From positions 62,001 to 126,000 of the forward strand of contig NZ_QBAW01000002.1 in assembly GCF_009689985.1 (NCBI RefSeq): a DNA stretch of 64,000 nucleotides. The letters run 5' to 3'. Shown piece after piece: positions 49,130-61,188 of this stretch (positions are counted from its first letter, which is position 1; every line of letters begins with the position of its first letter). This stretch comes from Helicobacter pylori. GTDB taxonomy: Bacteria > Campylobacterota > Campylobacteria > Campylobacterales > Helicobacteraceae. The notes beneath the pieces are model-generated. The model did no database searches. It saw nothing but the letters and a program-made list of their open reading frames with translations, and had not been told where the DNA came from. A program made the translations under genes and the position numbers.

Positions 49130-50152
49130 TCAAGGGTTGATGATTTTTTGAATGGGGGTCAAATACAAAAAACCCAATTCCTTTTGCCCTTGCATGCTTT
49201 GAATGTGCCATAACCTAAAAATTTCAAAAACCCTCTTATAGCCGGCTTCTTTCAAACGCAGGGCGTTTTTAGCGTAATTTTCTACAATCTCTTTAGGAGG
49301 AGCGTAGCCTAAAACCTCTTTAGCATCCATTAAACCGGTCGTTTTAATGTGAGCGAAAAATAAAAAAAGCTGGTAAAAATAGCGCTCTAACCCCCTTAAA
49401 ATATCCGCATCTTTTTTGCCCTCTTTTAACAAATAATCATAAATATCAAGCACGCTTTTTTTCAAAAAAAGCCCTAAAATGAGTTTTTGTAAATCCATAT
49501 CCCCCGCATTGGAGCTTAATTCTTGAATGTCTTCTAAAGTGATGGGCGCGTTTAATATCGCTAGCTTGTCTAAATCGTTAAACGAAACGCTTAAATCTTC
49601 GTTATTGGTTTCAAAAAGAGCGTTTAAAAGATGGCTGCTGATGTCTAAATGCAAAAAATTCGCCCTTTCTTGTAAGAATTTCAAACTCTCCCACGCTTTA
49701 GGGATAAAAAAGCGTGCATGGATTGCTTCATCTTTCAAGGGGCTTTTTTGGAAAAATTTAACGATAGTATCGCTGCTGTATTTGTATTTGGTGGTGTCGC
49801 TTTTAGAATTATAAAGCCCTATGATAAGCCTGTTATGGCTAGGCCGCTCTAGGGCTTTTAAAAAAAGATTGATATCGTTTTCTTTAAATTTCTTATGCAG
49901 CACAAAATCCAGTTTTAAAATGACTAAACTGCTCCCTCCAAATAAAGAATCCTGCTCTAAAAGGGTCGCAATCTGGCTTTTTTCATAATCGCTCGCATAA
50001 AAAAGCGAGGTTTCTGTGTCAGGGTTATCGCATTTAAAAAGCGTGCTAATCGTTTGAATATAATAATGGATAAAAAAATCAAACTCCCCATACAAAAACA
50101 CCGCTTTAGGGAGGCGTTGTTTTAAATAATGGTCTAAATCTTTACGATACAT
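49130..50152 (-). CDS. holA: DNA polymerase III subunit delta
   Basis: 340 aa, the clamp-loader wrench. Weakly conserved; recognisable by length, [26 protein letters not shown] and SLFGGSSLVILKLDF. Overlaps the start of rnr's 3' end by 11 bases. HolB is also in this window. Confidence 0.85.
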   Translation of the reverse strand: MYRKDLDHYLKQRLPKAVFLYGEFDFFIHYYIQTISTLFKCDNPDTETSLFYASDYEKSQIATLLEQDSLFGGSSLVILKLDFVLHKKFKENDINLFLKALERPSHNRLIIGLYNSKSDTTKYKYSSDTIVKFFQKSPLKDEAIHARFFIPKAWESLKFLQERANFLHLDISSHLLNALFETNNEDLSVSFNDLDKLAILNAPITLEDIQELSSNAGDMDLQKLILGLFLKKSVLDIYDYLLKEGKKDADILRGLERYFYQLFLFFAHIKTTGLMDAKEVLGYAPPKEIVENYAKNALRLKEAGYKRVFEIFRLWHIQSMQGQKELGFLYLTPIQKIINP

Positions 50153-52079
50153 GCTCTTTAATCCTTTCTGTGATTTCGCCTCTAACTTGCCCTAAAATCA
50201 AATCCGCATGCGTGATTTTAACGCGCACCTTTTCTAACGGATTAAAAACCTTGTTCGTTTTGATCAAAACTTTAAGCCCTACCCACTCTTTTAGCTCCAC
50301 CACCACCCAATCTTTAACCTCTAAAACCACGCCCAAAAACTCTTTTTCTAAAAACTCTAAAGCCAAGCGGGCGAATTTGCGCTTGATGAAATCCCTTTCA
50401 ATCAAAGCGGCCTTTTTTTGTAAAGCGTTCAATTCAGAGCATAATTCAGGCGTTTCTTCTAACAAATACGAGCAGCCTTTAGCTTGATGGAATAATAATT
50501 CTTTTAAAAGCCTGTGTAAGGCTAGATCGCTGTATCGTCTAATGGGCGAAGTGAAATGCGTATAGCTAGCAAACCCCAAACCAAAATGGCTTTCTTGCAT
50601 GGGGCTATAAAGGGCTAAATTTTGAGACTTGATGATTAAGCGTGAAACTTCTCTTTCTATACTCTTTTCTTTGGCTATCTTTAAGGCATGCTCTAAAAAA
50701 GGAAAAAAACCCATGTTTTTAGGGCGCACAATCTCATAATCAAAAAGCTTGTCGTAGAGGCGTTTTTGCTGCTCCAAACTTGGCTCTTTATGGGTGCGGT
50801 ATATCCCTTTATTGTGAAAATGCTCATCTAATAACCTAGCACTAGACTGGTTGGCTAAGAGCATGGCTTCTTCTATAAGGGTGTGCGCATCGCTTTCTTT
50901 TTCTGTTTCAATTTTTTCTATACGCCCTTCTTTATTCAAATACAGCTTGTTTTCAAAGGAATTGAAATTAAACCCCTTTTTTAAACGCTCCTTTTTTAAC
51001 TTTAAAGCCACCTCTAAAAACTCTAAAAGGCTTTGTTGCAAATCTTTATCTAAAGAGCTTTGATTAGCGTTTAAAAAATGATTGATTTCTTCATAAGTGC
51101 AATTAGCCCTAACTTCAATGACGCCTTGAAACAATCGGGCGTTTTTCAAATTATCTAAAGGGATTTCATACACTAAAGCCAGGCGTTTTTCAAACGCTTT
51201 TAGCGAGCATGCCCCTTGAGACAAACTCAAAGGCAGCATGGGATAGACGCTGTTAGGGAAATACACGCTAAAGCCCCTAATTCTAGCTTCTTTATCCAAA
51301 CTGGAATATTTCGGCACAAATTCGCTCACATCAGCAACCGCCACAAACAAAACCCTTTTTTCTTGATCATAAAAAATCGCATCGTCAAAATCTTTAGCGT
51401 CTTTGGGGTCAATGGTGATAAAAGGGATGCGAGAATAATTGATCCTGTCTTTAAAATCGCTCGCTTTGAGTTGCGCGTAATATTGGGCTAAATTTAGGCA
51501 ATCTTTTGAAAAATCCTTAATCCTGTCAAAAAGGCTTAAAGAAAGGTTTTCATCTATTAAAGGATCTTCTAAAGCCCCTAAAATTTCGCTGATTTCACGC
51601 TTTTTAAGATCGATCTTTACCACGCAATGCCTAGGCAATGCTAATAAGGATCTTTGGCTGTGCTTTAAAAGAATAGGCTTTTTAAAAGCCTCTTTAAAAG
51701 GGATAGCCACAATCTGGTTTTTTTCTTTAGCCAAGTAAGCTATCATCGTGTCTTGCGCATCAAAAAGTGCGGCTTTAAAAAAGGCTATGGGGCGTTTTTT
51801 AGAACATTCTATTTGGCATAAAATCAAAGCGTCTGTTTTAAAAGATGGGGGTAAGTTTTTGATTAAAGGGTCTTTAGGGTAATTTTTCGCTAAAGAAATG
51901 AAAAACGCCTTATTTTCTGCCCGCTCAATCCTGCCTATATCAAAGCCTTCTTTTAAAAAATAGCGATCCTTGTTTGATTGAAGCGCTTCTTTTAAAACGC
52001 CCTTTTCTACTAGGGGAGCGAATCGTTTAGGGATCTTTTTAACCCCAAAAAACAGGCTTCTTAAAAACCCTTGCATCAA
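50142..52079 (-). CDS. rnr: Ribonuclease R
   Basis: 645 aa 3'-5' exoribonuclease (VacB). RNB domain with [16 protein letters not shown] (catalytic aspartates), [21 protein letters not shown] and [21 protein letters not shown]-terminal S1-like part is short. Start overlaps the aroE stop (4 bases). Confidence 0.95.
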   Translation of the reverse strand: MMQGFLRSLFFGVKKIPKRFAPLVEKGVLKEALQSNKDRYFLKEGFDIGRIERAENKAFFISLAKNYPKDPLIKNLPPSFKTDALILCQIECSKKRPIAFFKAALFDAQDTMIAYLAKEKNQIVAIPFKEAFKKPILLKHSQRSLLALPRHCVVKIDLKKREISEILGALEDPLIDENLSLSLFDRIKDFSKDCLNLAQYYAQLKASDFKDRINYSRIPFITIDPKDAKDFDDAIFYDQEKRVLFVAVADVSEFVPKYSSLDKEARIRGFSVYFPNSVYPMLPLSLSQGACSLKAFEKRLALVYEIPLDNLKNARLFQGVIEVRANCTYEEINHFLNANQSSLDKDLQQSLLEFLEVALKLKKERLKKGFNFNSFENKLYLNKEGRIEKIETEKESDAHTLIEEAMLLANQSSARLLDEHFHNKGIYRTHKEPSLEQQKRLYDKLFDYEIVRPKNMGFFPFLEHALKIAKEKSIEREVSRLIIKSQNLALYSPMQESHFGLGFASYTHFTSPIRRYSDLALHRLLKELLFHQAKGCSYLLEETPELCSELNALQKKAALIERDFIKRKFARLALEFLEKEFLGVVLEVKDWVVVELKEWVGLKVLIKTNKVFNPLEKVRVKITHADLILGQVRGEITERIKEHVS

Positions 52080-52867
52080 AAAACACTTCGCATGACTTCA
52101 AACGCTTTTGAATAAGGGATTTGAGAAGCGCTGAATTTTTCAAAACTTAAAGCAGCTTGATAGATAAGCATGTCTTTCCCATCTTGAAAAGGGGTTTCTA
52201 ACTCTTTAGCCAGAGACAAAAAAGGCGTTAAAAACCCATACGCTAAATCATAAGCGAGCTGGCCCTCTTTAAAATACCCTTTCAAAACCTCTTTATTCAA
52301 AGGCAATTCGTTATTTAAACTCGCTGAAGTAGCGTTAATGATCAAATCAAAAGCGCTTTTAGGAGGCTCCATAAAACAATCACAGCCCAGGCGTTGGAAA
52401 AAATCCAATCCCCTAGAAGAGCGGTTTAACACGCTCACCTTTAAGCCTTGTTTTTTCAATTCGCACGCTAGAGCTTTAGCGCTCCCCCCAGCGCCTAAAA
52501 TCAAAGCGTTTTGATAGTTTTTTTGCTTTAAAGAAAGATAAAACCCTAAAGCGTCGGTATTGTAACCCACAAGCTCATCATTTTCCAAAACAAGCGTATT
52601 GACTGCTCCGCATTCAAGCGCGATACCTTTGATCTTATCGCAAATTTGAAACGCCCTTTCTTTAAAGGGTAAGGTTACATTAGCCCCACTCAATCCTAAA
52701 TGCAAAAACTCGTTTTTGATACGGCTTTCTAAAGGGAGTAATATGGGGTGGTAATGCCCCAAAAACCCTAATTCTTTTTGAAAAGTCAAAAAACAAGCGT
52801 TATGGATTAAGGGCGATTTGGAATGTTTAATGGGATTTCCAAAAACCCCAAAAGATTTTAATTTCAT
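52076..52867 (-). CDS. aroE: Shikimate dehydrogenase
   Basis: Reduces 3-dehydroshikimate with NADPH in chorismate synthesis. 263 aa. [33 protein letters not shown] (catalytic Lys) and NADP loop [14 protein letters not shown]. Full length. Confidence 0.96.
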   Translation of the reverse strand: MKLKSFGVFGNPIKHSKSPLIHNACFLTFQKELGFLGHYHPILLPLESRIKNEFLHLGLSGANVTLPFKERAFQICDKIKGIALECGAVNTLVLENDELVGYNTDALGFYLSLKQKNYQNALILGAGGSAKALACELKKQGLKVSVLNRSSRGLDFFQRLGCDCFMEPPKSAFDLIINATSASLNNELPLNKEVLKGYFKEGQLAYDLAYGFLTPFLSLAKELETPFQDGKDMLIYQAALSFEKFSASQIPYSKAFEVMRSVF

Positions 52868-52874
52868 TATTCTT

Positions 52875-53450
52875 TCATTCAGCCTTTTTTAAAAGTTTTA
52901 AAAACACATAGCCCTTTGTTTCGTGAGAAAATTCAATTTCAGCCCAATCGTTTTGGATTTCTAAAACCTTCACGCTTTTATTTTTTAAAAGCAATCCCAA
53001 GATTTTACCTTTTGTGCTAGGAAAAGCACGCACATTCACGCCACTGACTGCGACTTTATACTCTAAAGGTTTTTTTCCCATTAAGGGGGTTGTGGGGGTT
53101 TTTTGATTCTTTTGAACGGGCGGGACGCTGTTTTGTTTAGACTCATTTTCTTTTTCTTGCTCTTGTTTAATTTCTTGTTTTTGCACGGCTGTGTCTAAAG
53201 GTGGCGCTGTGTCTTTGGTGGGGCTTTCTTCTGTGGCAGTTGTGGTCGTGTTGGCTTCTTGTTTGGGCGAAAGCACGCTGTTTTGACGCTCTATCTCGGT
53301 TTTTTCTAAATTCTGATTTATTTGAACGCTGTCTTTTTCCCCATAAAAACCAAGCACAATATGCACTAAAGCATACAACAACATGAACGCTAAAACCACT
53401 AATGATGGCCGCATAAAAAGTTTTAAAGAAGATTTCATCTCAGTTTTCAT
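52875..53450 (-). CDS. Membrane-anchored SH3b-domain protein
   Basis: 191 aa from [13 protein letters not shown] at 53450 (a TTG start earlier overlaps oppB). One N-terminal helix ([19 protein letters not shown]), long Gln/Glu/Thr/Pro linker, then a C-terminal SH3b domain ([20 protein letters not shown]). Probably binds cell-wall or protein partners in the periplasm; function unknown. Confidence 0.8.
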   Translation of the reverse strand: MKTEMKSSLKLFMRPSLVVLAFMLLYALVHIVLGFYGEKDSVQINQNLEKTEIERQNSVLSPKQEANTTTTATEESPTKDTAPPLDTAVQKQEIKQEQEKENESKQNSVPPVQKNQKTPTTPLMGKKPLEYKVAVSGVNVRAFPSTKGKILGLLLKNKSVKVLEIQNDWAEIEFSHETKGYVFLKLLKKAE

Positions 53451-53458
53451 TCCTACCC

Positions 53459-54505
53459 TCAACGCTTTTCAAAATCAATCCTAGGGTCAATCACCACGCA
53501 GAGCAAATCGCTTATCAAACTCGCCACCAAACCTAAAAGCGTGAAAATATAAAGCGAACCAAACACGACAGGATAATCCCTACTCACAATGCTTTCATAC
53601 CCTAAAAGCCCTAACCCATCCAGGCTAAAAACAATTTCTATCAATAAGCTTGAGCTAAAAAACATGCCCAAAAAAGCTTGCGGAAAACCCGCCACCACTA
53701 ATAAAATCGCATTGCGGAACACATGCGCATAAAAAATACGCCCCACTGAACAGCCCTTAGCCTTAGCGCTCACCACATAGAGTTTGCCCATTTCATCTAA
53801 AAAAGAATTTTTCACTAAAAGCGTAAGGCTTGCAAAACCCCCTAAAGAAATGCAAAGAACGGGCAAAGTGATATGCCATAAATAATCCTTGATTTTGCCT
53901 AACGCGCTCAAACTTTCAAAATTATCGCTCACTAGCCCTTTTAAAGGGAACCAGTGCCAATAATTCCCTCCAGCAAAAAACACGATGAGCACCACCGCAA
54001 ACAAAAAGGCTGGGATAGCGTTAGCAACAATAATCACCACGCTGCTTAGCACATCTAAAGGCTCGTTATTGCGTTTGGCTTTGAAAATCCCTAAAGGGAT
54101 AGAAATAAGATAAATCAAAAGCGTGCTAAAAAGCCCTAACGAAATGGATACCGGCAATTTTTCCTTAATCAAATCTATCACTTTAATCTGGCGATAAAAG
54201 CTCTCCCCAAAATCAAATTGCACGTATTTTTTGAGCATGAGAAGGTAGCGCTCCCCTATGGGCTTGTCAAAACCATAGAGTTTTTTCAAGCTCTCTATCA
54301 AATCGCTCTCCAACCCTTGAGACGCCCTATACGAACGCTCTTTAACAAGACCTTGGGTTTCTTTGGACTGCGTGTTATTGATTTTAGCCATCATCTGCTC
54401 AATAGGGCCTCCTGGAGCCGATTGGATCAGAAAAAAATTAATCGTCATGATGGCCAATAAAGTAGGGATAATCAAAAGCAAGCGTTTAAGAATATAAGCA
54501 ATCAT
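53459..54505 (-). CDS. ABC peptide transporter permease (OppB/DppB-type)
   Basis: 348 aa with about six membrane helices from [20 protein letters not shown] at 54505; the ATG overlaps the binding-protein stop by 4 bases. [18 protein letters not shown] and [20 protein letters not shown] are the EAA-loop type. No second permease or ATPase gene is in this window; they may lie elsewhere. H. pylori oppB annotation applies to this locus. Confidence 0.88.
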   Translation of the reverse strand: MIAYILKRLLLIIPTLLAIMTINFFLIQSAPGGPIEQMMAKINNTQSKETQGLVKERSYRASQGLESDLIESLKKLYGFDKPIGERYLLMLKKYVQFDFGESFYRQIKVIDLIKEKLPVSISLGLFSTLLIYLISIPLGIFKAKRNNEPLDVLSSVVIIVANAIPAFLFAVVLIVFFAGGNYWHWFPLKGLVSDNFESLSALGKIKDYLWHITLPVLCISLGGFASLTLLVKNSFLDEMGKLYVVSAKAKGCSVGRIFYAHVFRNAILLVVAGFPQAFLGMFFSSSLLIEIVFSLDGLGLLGYESIVSRDYPVVFGSLYIFTLLGLVASLISDLLCVVIDPRIDFEKR

Positions 54506-56283
54506 TGAATACCCCTTTCTTTTTTTACCCACCATAAATACGGCGAAAATCCATAGCTAGGGCTGATTTCAGGCATGCCAATGTAATTATACACTGCGAT
54601 CCTGTAATTAGGCAAATAAAAATGCGGTATCACATAAAACCCCCACAACAGCACCCTATCCATCGCTTGAATGGCGGCTAGTTGCTCCTTGTAATCTTTA
54701 GCGTTAATGATTTTTTCAATCAAAGCATCTACCGCTTTACTGGAGATTCCTGCATAATTCCTTGAGCCTTTTTCTTTAGCGCTCAAAGAGCCAAAATAAA
54801 AGCGTTGCTCATTACCCGGGAAAGACGATTGGCCTATCACCCCTACAATCATGTCAAAATCATAGCTTTTGACCCGATTGACATACTGGCTTAAATCCAC
54901 TCTTTGGATTTTCATTTCAATCCCTAACACCCTTAAGTTTTTAGCAAAGGCTAGAGCCAGTCTTTCAAAGGCCGGGCTGTTTAAAAGCAAAGTGAAACTA
55001 AACGGCTTGTTATTCTTATCCACCAAACGCATGTTTTTGTAAGAAAAGCCCGCGCTTTCTAAAAGCTTTTGGGCGTATTTTAAATTTTCCCTCAAATTAT
55101 AGCCCAAAACATCAGGTCCATCGGTTCTAGGCACGACATAAGGCTCTTTAAAAACCCTTTCATCCAAACTCTTTTCATAAGGGGCTAACAGAACTTTTTC
55201 TTCAGGGCTTGGGAGTGGAGGGGACGCATAAACAGAGTTGCTGAAAAAACTGGTGGTGCGCTTGTATTGCGAAAAAAACAAATTTTTATTCGCCCATTCA
55301 AAATCAAACGCATAGAATAAGGCTTCACGAACCCTTTTATCCTTAAAAATTTCCCGGTGCGTGTTGAAGAAAAACCCTTGCATGCCGCTTGGCATTTTAT
55401 GGGCTATGAGGTATTTAGTGATTTTTTTATTATCCATAGCTTTCCCCACATAGCCCCTAGCCCAAATTTTAGCCGTGCTTTCAATGCGCCAATCATACGC
55501 TCCGCTCAAAAAAGCCTGTAAAGCAATGGTTTCGTCTTTGTAATACTCAAATTTGATTTGATCAAAATTGAATTGCCCCTTTCTGCTAGGCAAATTCCTC
55601 GCCCAATAATTAGGGTTTCTTTGGTAGGTGATTTTCTTGCCCACATCAAAAGAAGCGATCACATAAGGGCCACTAGAAACAGGAATGATTAAAGGGTTTT
55701 TGGTGAAATAATCCTTTTGAAACGCTTTTTTGGAAAAGATTTGCAACTGCCCTAAAATGAGAGGCAACTCTTTATTTTCAGTGGTTTTGAAAATGAATTT
55801 AACATGGTGTTTGTCTAAAACAACCGCCTTTTTAACATCTTGGTAATACTGCCTATAAATAGGCGATCCTAATTTCATGATCGTATCAAAACTAAACTTC
55901 ACATCGCTCGCTAAAATGGGAGCGTTATTGCTGAATCTCGCTCTTTTGTCTAAGGTAAAAATCACATAGCTGTTATCCTTAGCCACTTCTGCGTCTTTAG
56001 CGATCAAGGGGTATTCGGCAAAAGGTTCGTCCAAACTTTGCACCATTAAAGTGTCATAAATGAGATCCAAGCCTTCGGCTTTAGTGCCTTTAAGCGCAAA
56101 AGGGTTAAGGCTATCAAAAGTCCCTATAGCGTCATTCCTTAAAACACCGCCTTTTCTAGCGTTAGGGTTAGCGTATTCAAAATGCGTGAAATTGTCTTTA
56201 TATTTAGGCTCTTCGCCCAAGTATAAATAAGGCGTAGCCTTAAGGAAACAAAACACCCCTAACCATAAACCCAAAATTTTCAT
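54502..56283 (-). CDS. ABC transporter substrate-binding protein (OppA-type)
   Basis: 593 aa extracytoplasmic solute-binding protein, family 5. Short signal-like N-terminus ([20 protein letters not shown]). [20 protein letters not shown] and [20 protein letters not shown] are typical. Probably binds oligopeptide or murein peptide. It is followed by the permease with 4-base overlap. Confidence 0.9.
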   Translation of the reverse strand: MKILGLWLGVFCFLKATPYLYLGEEPKYKDNFTHFEYANPNARKGGVLRNDAIGTFDSLNPFALKGTKAEGLDLIYDTLMVQSLDEPFAEYPLIAKDAEVAKDNSYVIFTLDKRARFSNNAPILASDVKFSFDTIMKLGSPIYRQYYQDVKKAVVLDKHHVKFIFKTTENKELPLILGQLQIFSKKAFQKDYFTKNPLIIPVSSGPYVIASFDVGKKITYQRNPNYWARNLPSRKGQFNFDQIKFEYYKDETIALQAFLSGAYDWRIESTAKIWARGYVGKAMDNKKITKYLIAHKMPSGMQGFFFNTHREIFKDKRVREALFYAFDFEWANKNLFFSQYKRTTSFFSNSVYASPPLPSPEEKVLLAPYEKSLDERVFKEPYVVPRTDGPDVLGYNLRENLKYAQKLLESAGFSYKNMRLVDKNNKPFSFTLLLNSPAFERLALAFAKNLRVLGIEMKIQRVDLSQYVNRVKSYDFDMIVGVIGQSSFPGNEQRFYFGSLSAKEKGSRNYAGISSKAVDALIEKIINAKDYKEQLAAIQAMDRVLLWGFYVIPHFYLPNYRIAVYNYIGMPEISPSYGFSPYLWWVKKERGIQ

Positions 56284-57264
56284 CTAAACCAACCCCATCA
56301 ATTCTTTAGCCTTTTGGTAAGTCGCTTGCGCTAAAGGCCTGGCTTTTTTCACACCGCCATTTAAAACGGCTTTCACTTCATCATCGCTGATTTCTTTGTA
56401 TCTTTCTTGGATGGGTTTTAAAGCCTGGATCACCACTTCAGCCAATTCCTTTTTAAAATCCCCATAACCTTTATTTTTGAAACGCTCTTCTATGTTTTCT
56501 GGGCTTTCATCGCTTAAAAGCATGTAGATGTTTAAAAGGTTAAAAACGCCCTCTCTTTTTTCATCAAAGGCAATAACGCCCATAGAATCAGTGGCCGCTT
56601 TTTTGATTTTCCTTACAATAATATCCGGCTCATCTAAAAGAAAAATCGCATGGTTAGCCCCTTTATGCGATTTACTCATCTTCACTTTTGGATCGTCTAG
56701 CCCCATAACCCTTGCCCCCACTTTAGCGATCAAAGGCTCTGGTACTTTAAAGCAATCTCCAAAATCCCTGTTAAATTTTTCTGCAATGTTTCGTGTGAGT
56801 TCTAAATGTTGCTTTTGATCTTCGCCCACTGGCACTAAATCGCTTTGGTATAATAAAATATCTGACGCCATCAAAATAGGGTAATTGAAAAGCCCCACAT
56901 TCACGCTTTTAGGGTTTTTTAAAGACTTGTCTTTGAATTGCGTCATTCGTTGCATTTCCCCCATAGACACTTGACAATTTAATAGCCACGCTAAAGCCGG
57001 GTGCTCATCCACTTCACTTTGAATGAATAACCCCGATTGCTTAGGATTAATCCCGCAAGCTAAAAGCAATTTGACTAACTCATAGGTTTGGGATTTTAAA
57101 AATTTAGGCTCTATGGGTAGGGTGATCGCATGCGAATTGACGACGCAAAAAAGGTTTTCATATTCATCTTGCATCTCTACCCAATGCTTGATCGCTCCTA
57201 AATAGTTGCCCAAATGGATTTGCCCGGTAGGTTGGATGCCTGAAAAGACTCGTTTTTTGTGCAT
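56284..57264 (-). CDS. trpS: Tryptophanyl-tRNA synthetase
   Basis: 326 aa class I enzyme. HIGH-type motif [20 protein letters not shown] near residue 9 and KMSKS in [13 protein letters not shown]. Starts right after the binding-protein gene. Confidence 0.98.
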   Translation of the reverse strand: MHKKRVFSGIQPTGQIHLGNYLGAIKHWVEMQDEYENLFCVVNSHAITLPIEPKFLKSQTYELVKLLLACGINPKQSGLFIQSEVDEHPALAWLLNCQVSMGEMQRMTQFKDKSLKNPKSVNVGLFNYPILMASDILLYQSDLVPVGEDQKQHLELTRNIAEKFNRDFGDCFKVPEPLIAKVGARVMGLDDPKVKMSKSHKGANHAIFLLDEPDIIVRKIKKAATDSMGVIAFDEKREGVFNLLNIYMLLSDESPENIEERFKNKGYGDFKKELAEVVIQALKPIQERYKEISDDEVKAVLNGGVKKARPLAQATYQKAKELMGLV

Positions 57265-57335
57265 GTTGTTTCTCGCTCATTAATTTAGCGTTTATTGTAA
57301 CCACCTAATTTTAATATTTTAATTTATCTTGGTTT

Positions 57336-58064
57336 TTAAGAACGCTTGATCCCCGAAAAGAGTAACACTTCATAGCTCAATTTTTCAAACGCCATGTTTT
57401 GGAAAAAATGTTTTTTTTGCTTGAAACTCAGCGTTGAACCCCCTAAAAGACCGCATTTTTTAAGGTAATTCAAGCAATCTTGTTTGCGGTTAAAATAAAG
57501 AGAAAAGCGCTTGTTTTCTAATTCTATTTGAAAATGTTTAAAAGCGTTTTTAATCAAAGATTTGAGCGTTTTAAGATCCCTTAAAGGCGAAGGCGTGCCT
57601 AAAAACTCATGCACTTCATGCAAACTAAAATCCGTATGGATAGCTAAAGCGGCCTCCTTACTAAAAAGAGCGATTTTTTCTAAAACGCTTTTTAAATCCC
57701 TTGCCCATTGCAAAGAAGAAGAAGACACAACCAGATCATAATCGCAAAAAACATGTTTTTCAAAATCCGCATGCTCTAAAGAGATTTTTTGAATGTTAAT
57801 AGAATGCGTGGGGTGTAATTTGAGCATGTTCATAGAATTATCCAAAGCGATAAAGTTTTCAATCAAAATATTTTGCCGCTCTAAAGCATTAAAAACAGCC
57901 CCACTCCCTGATCCTAGATCCAAAACTTTAGCGTAATGTTTTTGTTTTAAAAATTGAACAAGATAGATAGCGATTTGTTGCTGGATATGAGCGAAGAGAG
58001 GATAAGTTTTGGCATGCTTATTGAATGCATGTTGATTGAATGAATGAAAAGAGTCCAACACCAC
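57336..58064 (-). CDS. bioC: SAM-dependent methyltransferase, BioC-like
   Basis: 242 aa, class I methyltransferase with GxGxG-type motif LDLGSGSGAVFNAL, and VVSSSSLQWARDL. BioC methylates malonyl-ACP at the start of biotin synthesis; the LQW pattern and length fit BioC. It is separated from the trpS start by 71 bases. Confidence 0.78.
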   Translation of the reverse strand: MVLDSFHSFNQHAFNKHAKTYPLFAHIQQQIAIYLVQFLKQKHYAKVLDLGSGSGAVFNALERQNILIENFIALDNSMNMLKLHPTHSINIQKISLEHADFEKHVFCDYDLVVSSSSLQWARDLKSVLEKIALFSKEAALAIHTDFSLHEVHEFLGTPSPLRDLKTLKSLIKNAFKHFQIELENKRFSLYFNRKQDCLNYLKKCGLLGGSTLSFKQKKHFFQNMAFEKLSYEVLLFSGIKRS

Positions 58065-58181
58065 CGCCTTTAACGCACCACGCTTGAAATTGAAACTAAA
58101 TTTTAGTGTATTCTTAGCAAATTTTAGATAAGATCAAGCGTAATTTTTTCTAAATTTTAGGCATTTAAGGAATCAGTGTTT

Positions 58182-58778
58182 ATGACAAGCGCTCTGTTAG
58201 GCTTACAAATTGTTTTAGCGGTATTGATTGTGGTGGTGGTTTTGTTGCAAAAAAGTTCTAGCATCGGCTTAGGGGCTTATAGCGGGAGTAATGAGTCTTT
58301 ATTTGGCGCTAGAGGGCCTGCGAGCTTTATGGCGAAATTGACCATGTTTTTAGGGCTGTTATTTGTTGCCAACACCATCGCTTTGGGCTATTTTTACAAC
58401 AAAGAATACGGCAAAAGCATTTTAGATGAAACTAAAACCAATAAAGAACTTTCGCCCCTAGTCCCTACCACCGGCACGCTTAACCCTACGCTCAATCCCA
58501 CATTAAACCCAACGCTCAACCCTTTAGAGCAAGCCCCCATTAATCCTTTAATGCCAAAACAAACGCCTAACGAACTCCCTAAAGAGCCAGTCAAAGCGCT
58601 TTCTGTTGAAAGCCCCAAACAGAATGAAAAAAATGAAAAAAATGACGCCAAAGAGAATGGTATAAAGGGTGTTGAAAAAACCAAAGAGAACGCCAAAACG
58701 CCCCCAACCACCCACCAAAAGCCTAAAACGCATGCGACAACCAACGCCCATACAAACCAAAAAAAGGATGAAAAATAA
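58182..58778 (+). CDS. secG: Preprotein translocase subunit SecG
   Basis: 198 aa from [15 protein letters not shown] at 58182. Two N-terminal helices (about 1-20 and 51-72) with [20 protein letters not shown] and [11 protein letters not shown]. The C-terminal tail is unusually long, low complexity, with four TLNP repeats. Overlaps frr by one base. Confidence 0.94.
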   Translation: MTSALLGLQIVLAVLIVVVVLLQKSSSIGLGAYSGSNESLFGARGPASFMAKLTMFLGLLFVANTIALGYFYNKEYGKSILDETKTNKELSPLVPTTGTLNPTLNPTLNPTLNPLEQAPINPLMPKQTPNELPKEPVKALSVESPKQNEKNEKNDAKENGIKGVEKTKENAKTPPTTHQKPKTHATTNAHTNQKKDEK

Positions 58779-59335
58779 TGCTACAAGCCATTTATAACGA
58801 AACCAAAGATTTGATGCAAAAAAGCGTTCAAGCTTTAAACAGAGATTTTTCCACTCTAAGGAGTGCGAAAGTTTCAGTCAATATTTTAGATCACATCAAA
58901 GTGGATTATTACGGCACGCCCACCGCTTTAAACCAAGTCGGCTCTGTGATGAGCTTGGATGCGACCACCCTTCAAATCAGCCCATGGGAAAAAAACCTGC
59001 TCAAAGAAATTGAAAGATCCATTCAAGAAGCCAATATTGGCGTCAATCCTAATAACGACGGCGAAACGATCAAGCTTTTTTTCCCGCCCATGACAACCGA
59101 GCAAAGAAAACTCATCGCAAAAGACGCCAAAGCGATGGGCGAAAAGGCTAAAGTGGCTGTAAGGAATATCCGCCAAGACGCCAACAATCAAGTGAAAAAA
59201 TTAGAAAAAGACAAAGAAATCAGCGAAGATGAAAGCAAAAAAGCCCAAGAGCAGATCCAAAAAATCACTGATGAAGCCATTAAAAAAATTGATGAAAGCG
59301 TGAAAAACAAAGAAGATGCGATTTTAAAGGTCTAA
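58778..59335 (+). CDS. frr: Ribosome recycling factor
   Basis: 185 aa, three-helix bundle plus domain [22 protein letters not shown] and [16 protein letters not shown] segment ([17 protein letters not shown]) are typical. Confidence 0.98.
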   Translation: MLQAIYNETKDLMQKSVQALNRDFSTLRSAKVSVNILDHIKVDYYGTPTALNQVGSVMSLDATTLQISPWEKNLLKEIERSIQEANIGVNPNNDGETIKLFFPPMTTEQRKLIAKDAKAMGEKAKVAVRNIRQDANNQVKKLEKDKEISEDESKKAQEQIQKITDEAIKKIDESVKNKEDAILKV

Positions 59336-59338
59336 ACC

Positions 59339-59944
59339 ATGGATATTAAGGCATGTTATCAAAACGCTCAAGCGCTATTAGAGGGGCATTTCTTGCTCAG
59401 CAGCGGGTTTCATTCCAATTATTATTTGCAATCCGCTAAAGTCTTAGAAGATCCCAAACTAGCCGAACAATTAGCGCTAGAATTAGCCAAACAAATCCAA
59501 GAAGCTCATTTGAATATTGAATGCGTATGCTCGCCTGCGATTGGGGGGATCTTGGCTGGGTATGAGCTTGCAAGGGCTTTGGGCGTGCGTTTTATCTTCA
59601 CTGAAAGGGTGAATGGCGTTATGGCGTTAAGGCGTGGTTTTGAAGTCAAAAAAAACGAAACAATTTTAGTGTGCGAAGACATCATCACTACGGGAAAATC
59701 CGCCATGGAATGCGCTAAAGTTTTAGAAGAAAAGGGCGCTCAAATCGTGGCTTTTGGCGCTCTAGCCAATCGGGGCATTTGCAAACGCGTTCATTCTCAC
59801 TTGAAAGCCCAAGAGGGTGCGTGTTTGCCTAGCCATTTGCCCCTTTTTGCTTTAGAAGATTTTGTTTTTGACATGCACAAGCCTAACTCTTGCCCTTTAT
59901 GCGGTACTAGCGTTGCTATAAAGCCGGGAAGTCGTGGCAACTAA
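59339..59944 (+). CDS. pyrE: Orotate phosphoribosyltransferase
   Basis: 201 aa. [20 protein letters not shown] and PRPP loop [20 protein letters not shown]. Makes OMP in pyrimidine synthesis. Ends overlapping the next gene by 11 bases. Confidence 0.96.
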   Translation: MDIKACYQNAQALLEGHFLLSSGFHSNYYLQSAKVLEDPKLAEQLALELAKQIQEAHLNIECVCSPAIGGILAGYELARALGVRFIFTERVNGVMALRRGFEVKKNETILVCEDIITTGKSAMECAKVLEEKGAQIVAFGALANRGICKRVHSHLKAQEGACLPSHLPLFALEDFVFDMHKPNSCPLCGTSVAIKPGSRGN

Positions 59945-60398
59945 AAAAACCAAAAAAAATAAAACTCCAGAAAAAAAACGCGCTTTAGAAAGCCCTTTAA
60001 AAGGGTTGAATCTCTCTTTACGCTTAAAGGCTTTCATCACCGATATTTTTATGATTTATACCCCCATGCTTTATATAATGACTTATGCGATTTTAGGGAG
60101 TGCGAAGGATTTTAGGGAAAACCAGAGCGCGATTTTTTTATGCCTGCTTTTTTACGCCCTAACGCACAGCTTTTTTATCGCTTTTAAATCCCAAAGCCCT
60201 GGCATGCGTTACGCTCAGTTTAAATTGGTCAAAAATAATGGCGAAAAAGTGGGCTTTTTTTTGGCGTTGTGGCGCTTTGTTTTGTGGGTGTTGAGCATGG
60301 GGTTACTTGTAGGGTTTGTTACGCCTTTTATTTTTAAGTTTTTTTTGCATGACAAACTCAGCGGCACTCATATTGAAATCATCAAGGAGGAAACATGA
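59934..60398 (+). CDS. RDD-family membrane protein
   Basis: 154 aa from a GTG at 59934 ([17 protein letters not shown]), then RDD signature [20 protein letters not shown] and [16 protein letters not shown]. Function unknown; the second RDD gene in the window. Overlaps pyrE and the sirtuin gene. Confidence 0.8.
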   Translation: MATKKTKKNKTPEKKRALESPLKGLNLSLRLKAFITDIFMIYTPMLYIMTYAILGSAKDFRENQSAIFLCLLFYALTHSFFIAFKSQSPGMRYAQFKLVKNNGEKVGFFLALWRFVLWVLSMGLLVGFVTPFIFKFFLHDKLSGTHIEIIKEET

Positions 60399-61084
60399 AA
60401 AATTTAGTGATCTTAAGCGGGGCTGGCATTTCAGCAGAAAGCGGGATTAAAACCTTTAGGGACGCTGATGGCTTGTGGGAAGGGCATGACATCATGGAAG
60501 TTGCTTCGCCTTATGGTTGGAAAAAGAACCCGCAAAAGGTGTTGGATTTTTACAACCAAAGGCGCCGACAGCTTTTTGAAGTTTATCCTAACAAAGCCCA
60601 TAAAGCTTTAGCAAAATTGGAAAAACACTATCAAGTTAATATCATCACCCAAAATGTAGATGATTTGCATGAAAGGGCGGGATCTTCTCGCATTTTGCAC
60701 TTGCATGGGGAATTATTAAGCGTTCGCAGCGAAAAAGATCCTAATTTGGTTTATAGGTGGGAAAAGGACTTGAATTTAGGCGACTTGGCTAAAGATAAAG
60801 CGCAATTACGCCCCAATATTGTGTGGTTTGGCGAAGAGGTGCCTTTGCTTAAGGAAGCGATTTCTTTAGTCAAACAAGCACACCTTTTAATCATCATTGG
60901 CACTTCTTTGCAAGTCTATCCGGCCGCTAGCCTCTACACGCATGCGCATAAAGACGCCCTCATTTATTACATTGACCCTAAGGCTAAAAACGCCCATTTG
61001 CCCCAGAATATCCAATGCATTAATGAAAGCGCGGTGCATGCCATGCAAGATTTAATGCCTAAACTCATAGAAATGGCCTCTTAA
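60395..61084 (+). CDS. cobB: NAD-dependent deacylase (sirtuin, CobB-type)
   Basis: 229 aa. NAD site GAGISAESGIKTFRDADGLW, catalytic NVDDLHERAGSSRILHLHGE and FYNQRRRQLF, with tyrosine/arginine of class III desuccinylases. The zinc ribbon's two CxxC pairs are absent: no cysteine lies between HLHGE and NIVWFGEE. Confidence 0.9.
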   Translation: MKNLVILSGAGISAESGIKTFRDADGLWEGHDIMEVASPYGWKKNPQKVLDFYNQRRRQLFEVYPNKAHKALAKLEKHYQVNIITQNVDDLHERAGSSRILHLHGELLSVRSEKDPNLVYRWEKDLNLGDLAKDKAQLRPNIVWFGEEVPLLKEAISLVKQAHLLIIIGTSLQVYPAASLYTHAHKDALIYYIDPKAKNAHLPQNIQCINESAVHAMQDLMPKLIEMAS

Positions 61085-61188
61085 GAGATGTTGAAATAAT
61101 TTTTATTTTTTCAGCTAACGATTAGCAAAAACATGGTTTAATTGGCTTCATCGTTATTTGCGAATAATTAAAGGAGTTTGAGAACCTG

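Noticed and set aside
58394..58760. Two minus-strand ORFs over secG
   Set aside because: Caused by the repetitive TLNP and Lys/Pro-rich codons; secG on the plus strand is supported by family and operon.
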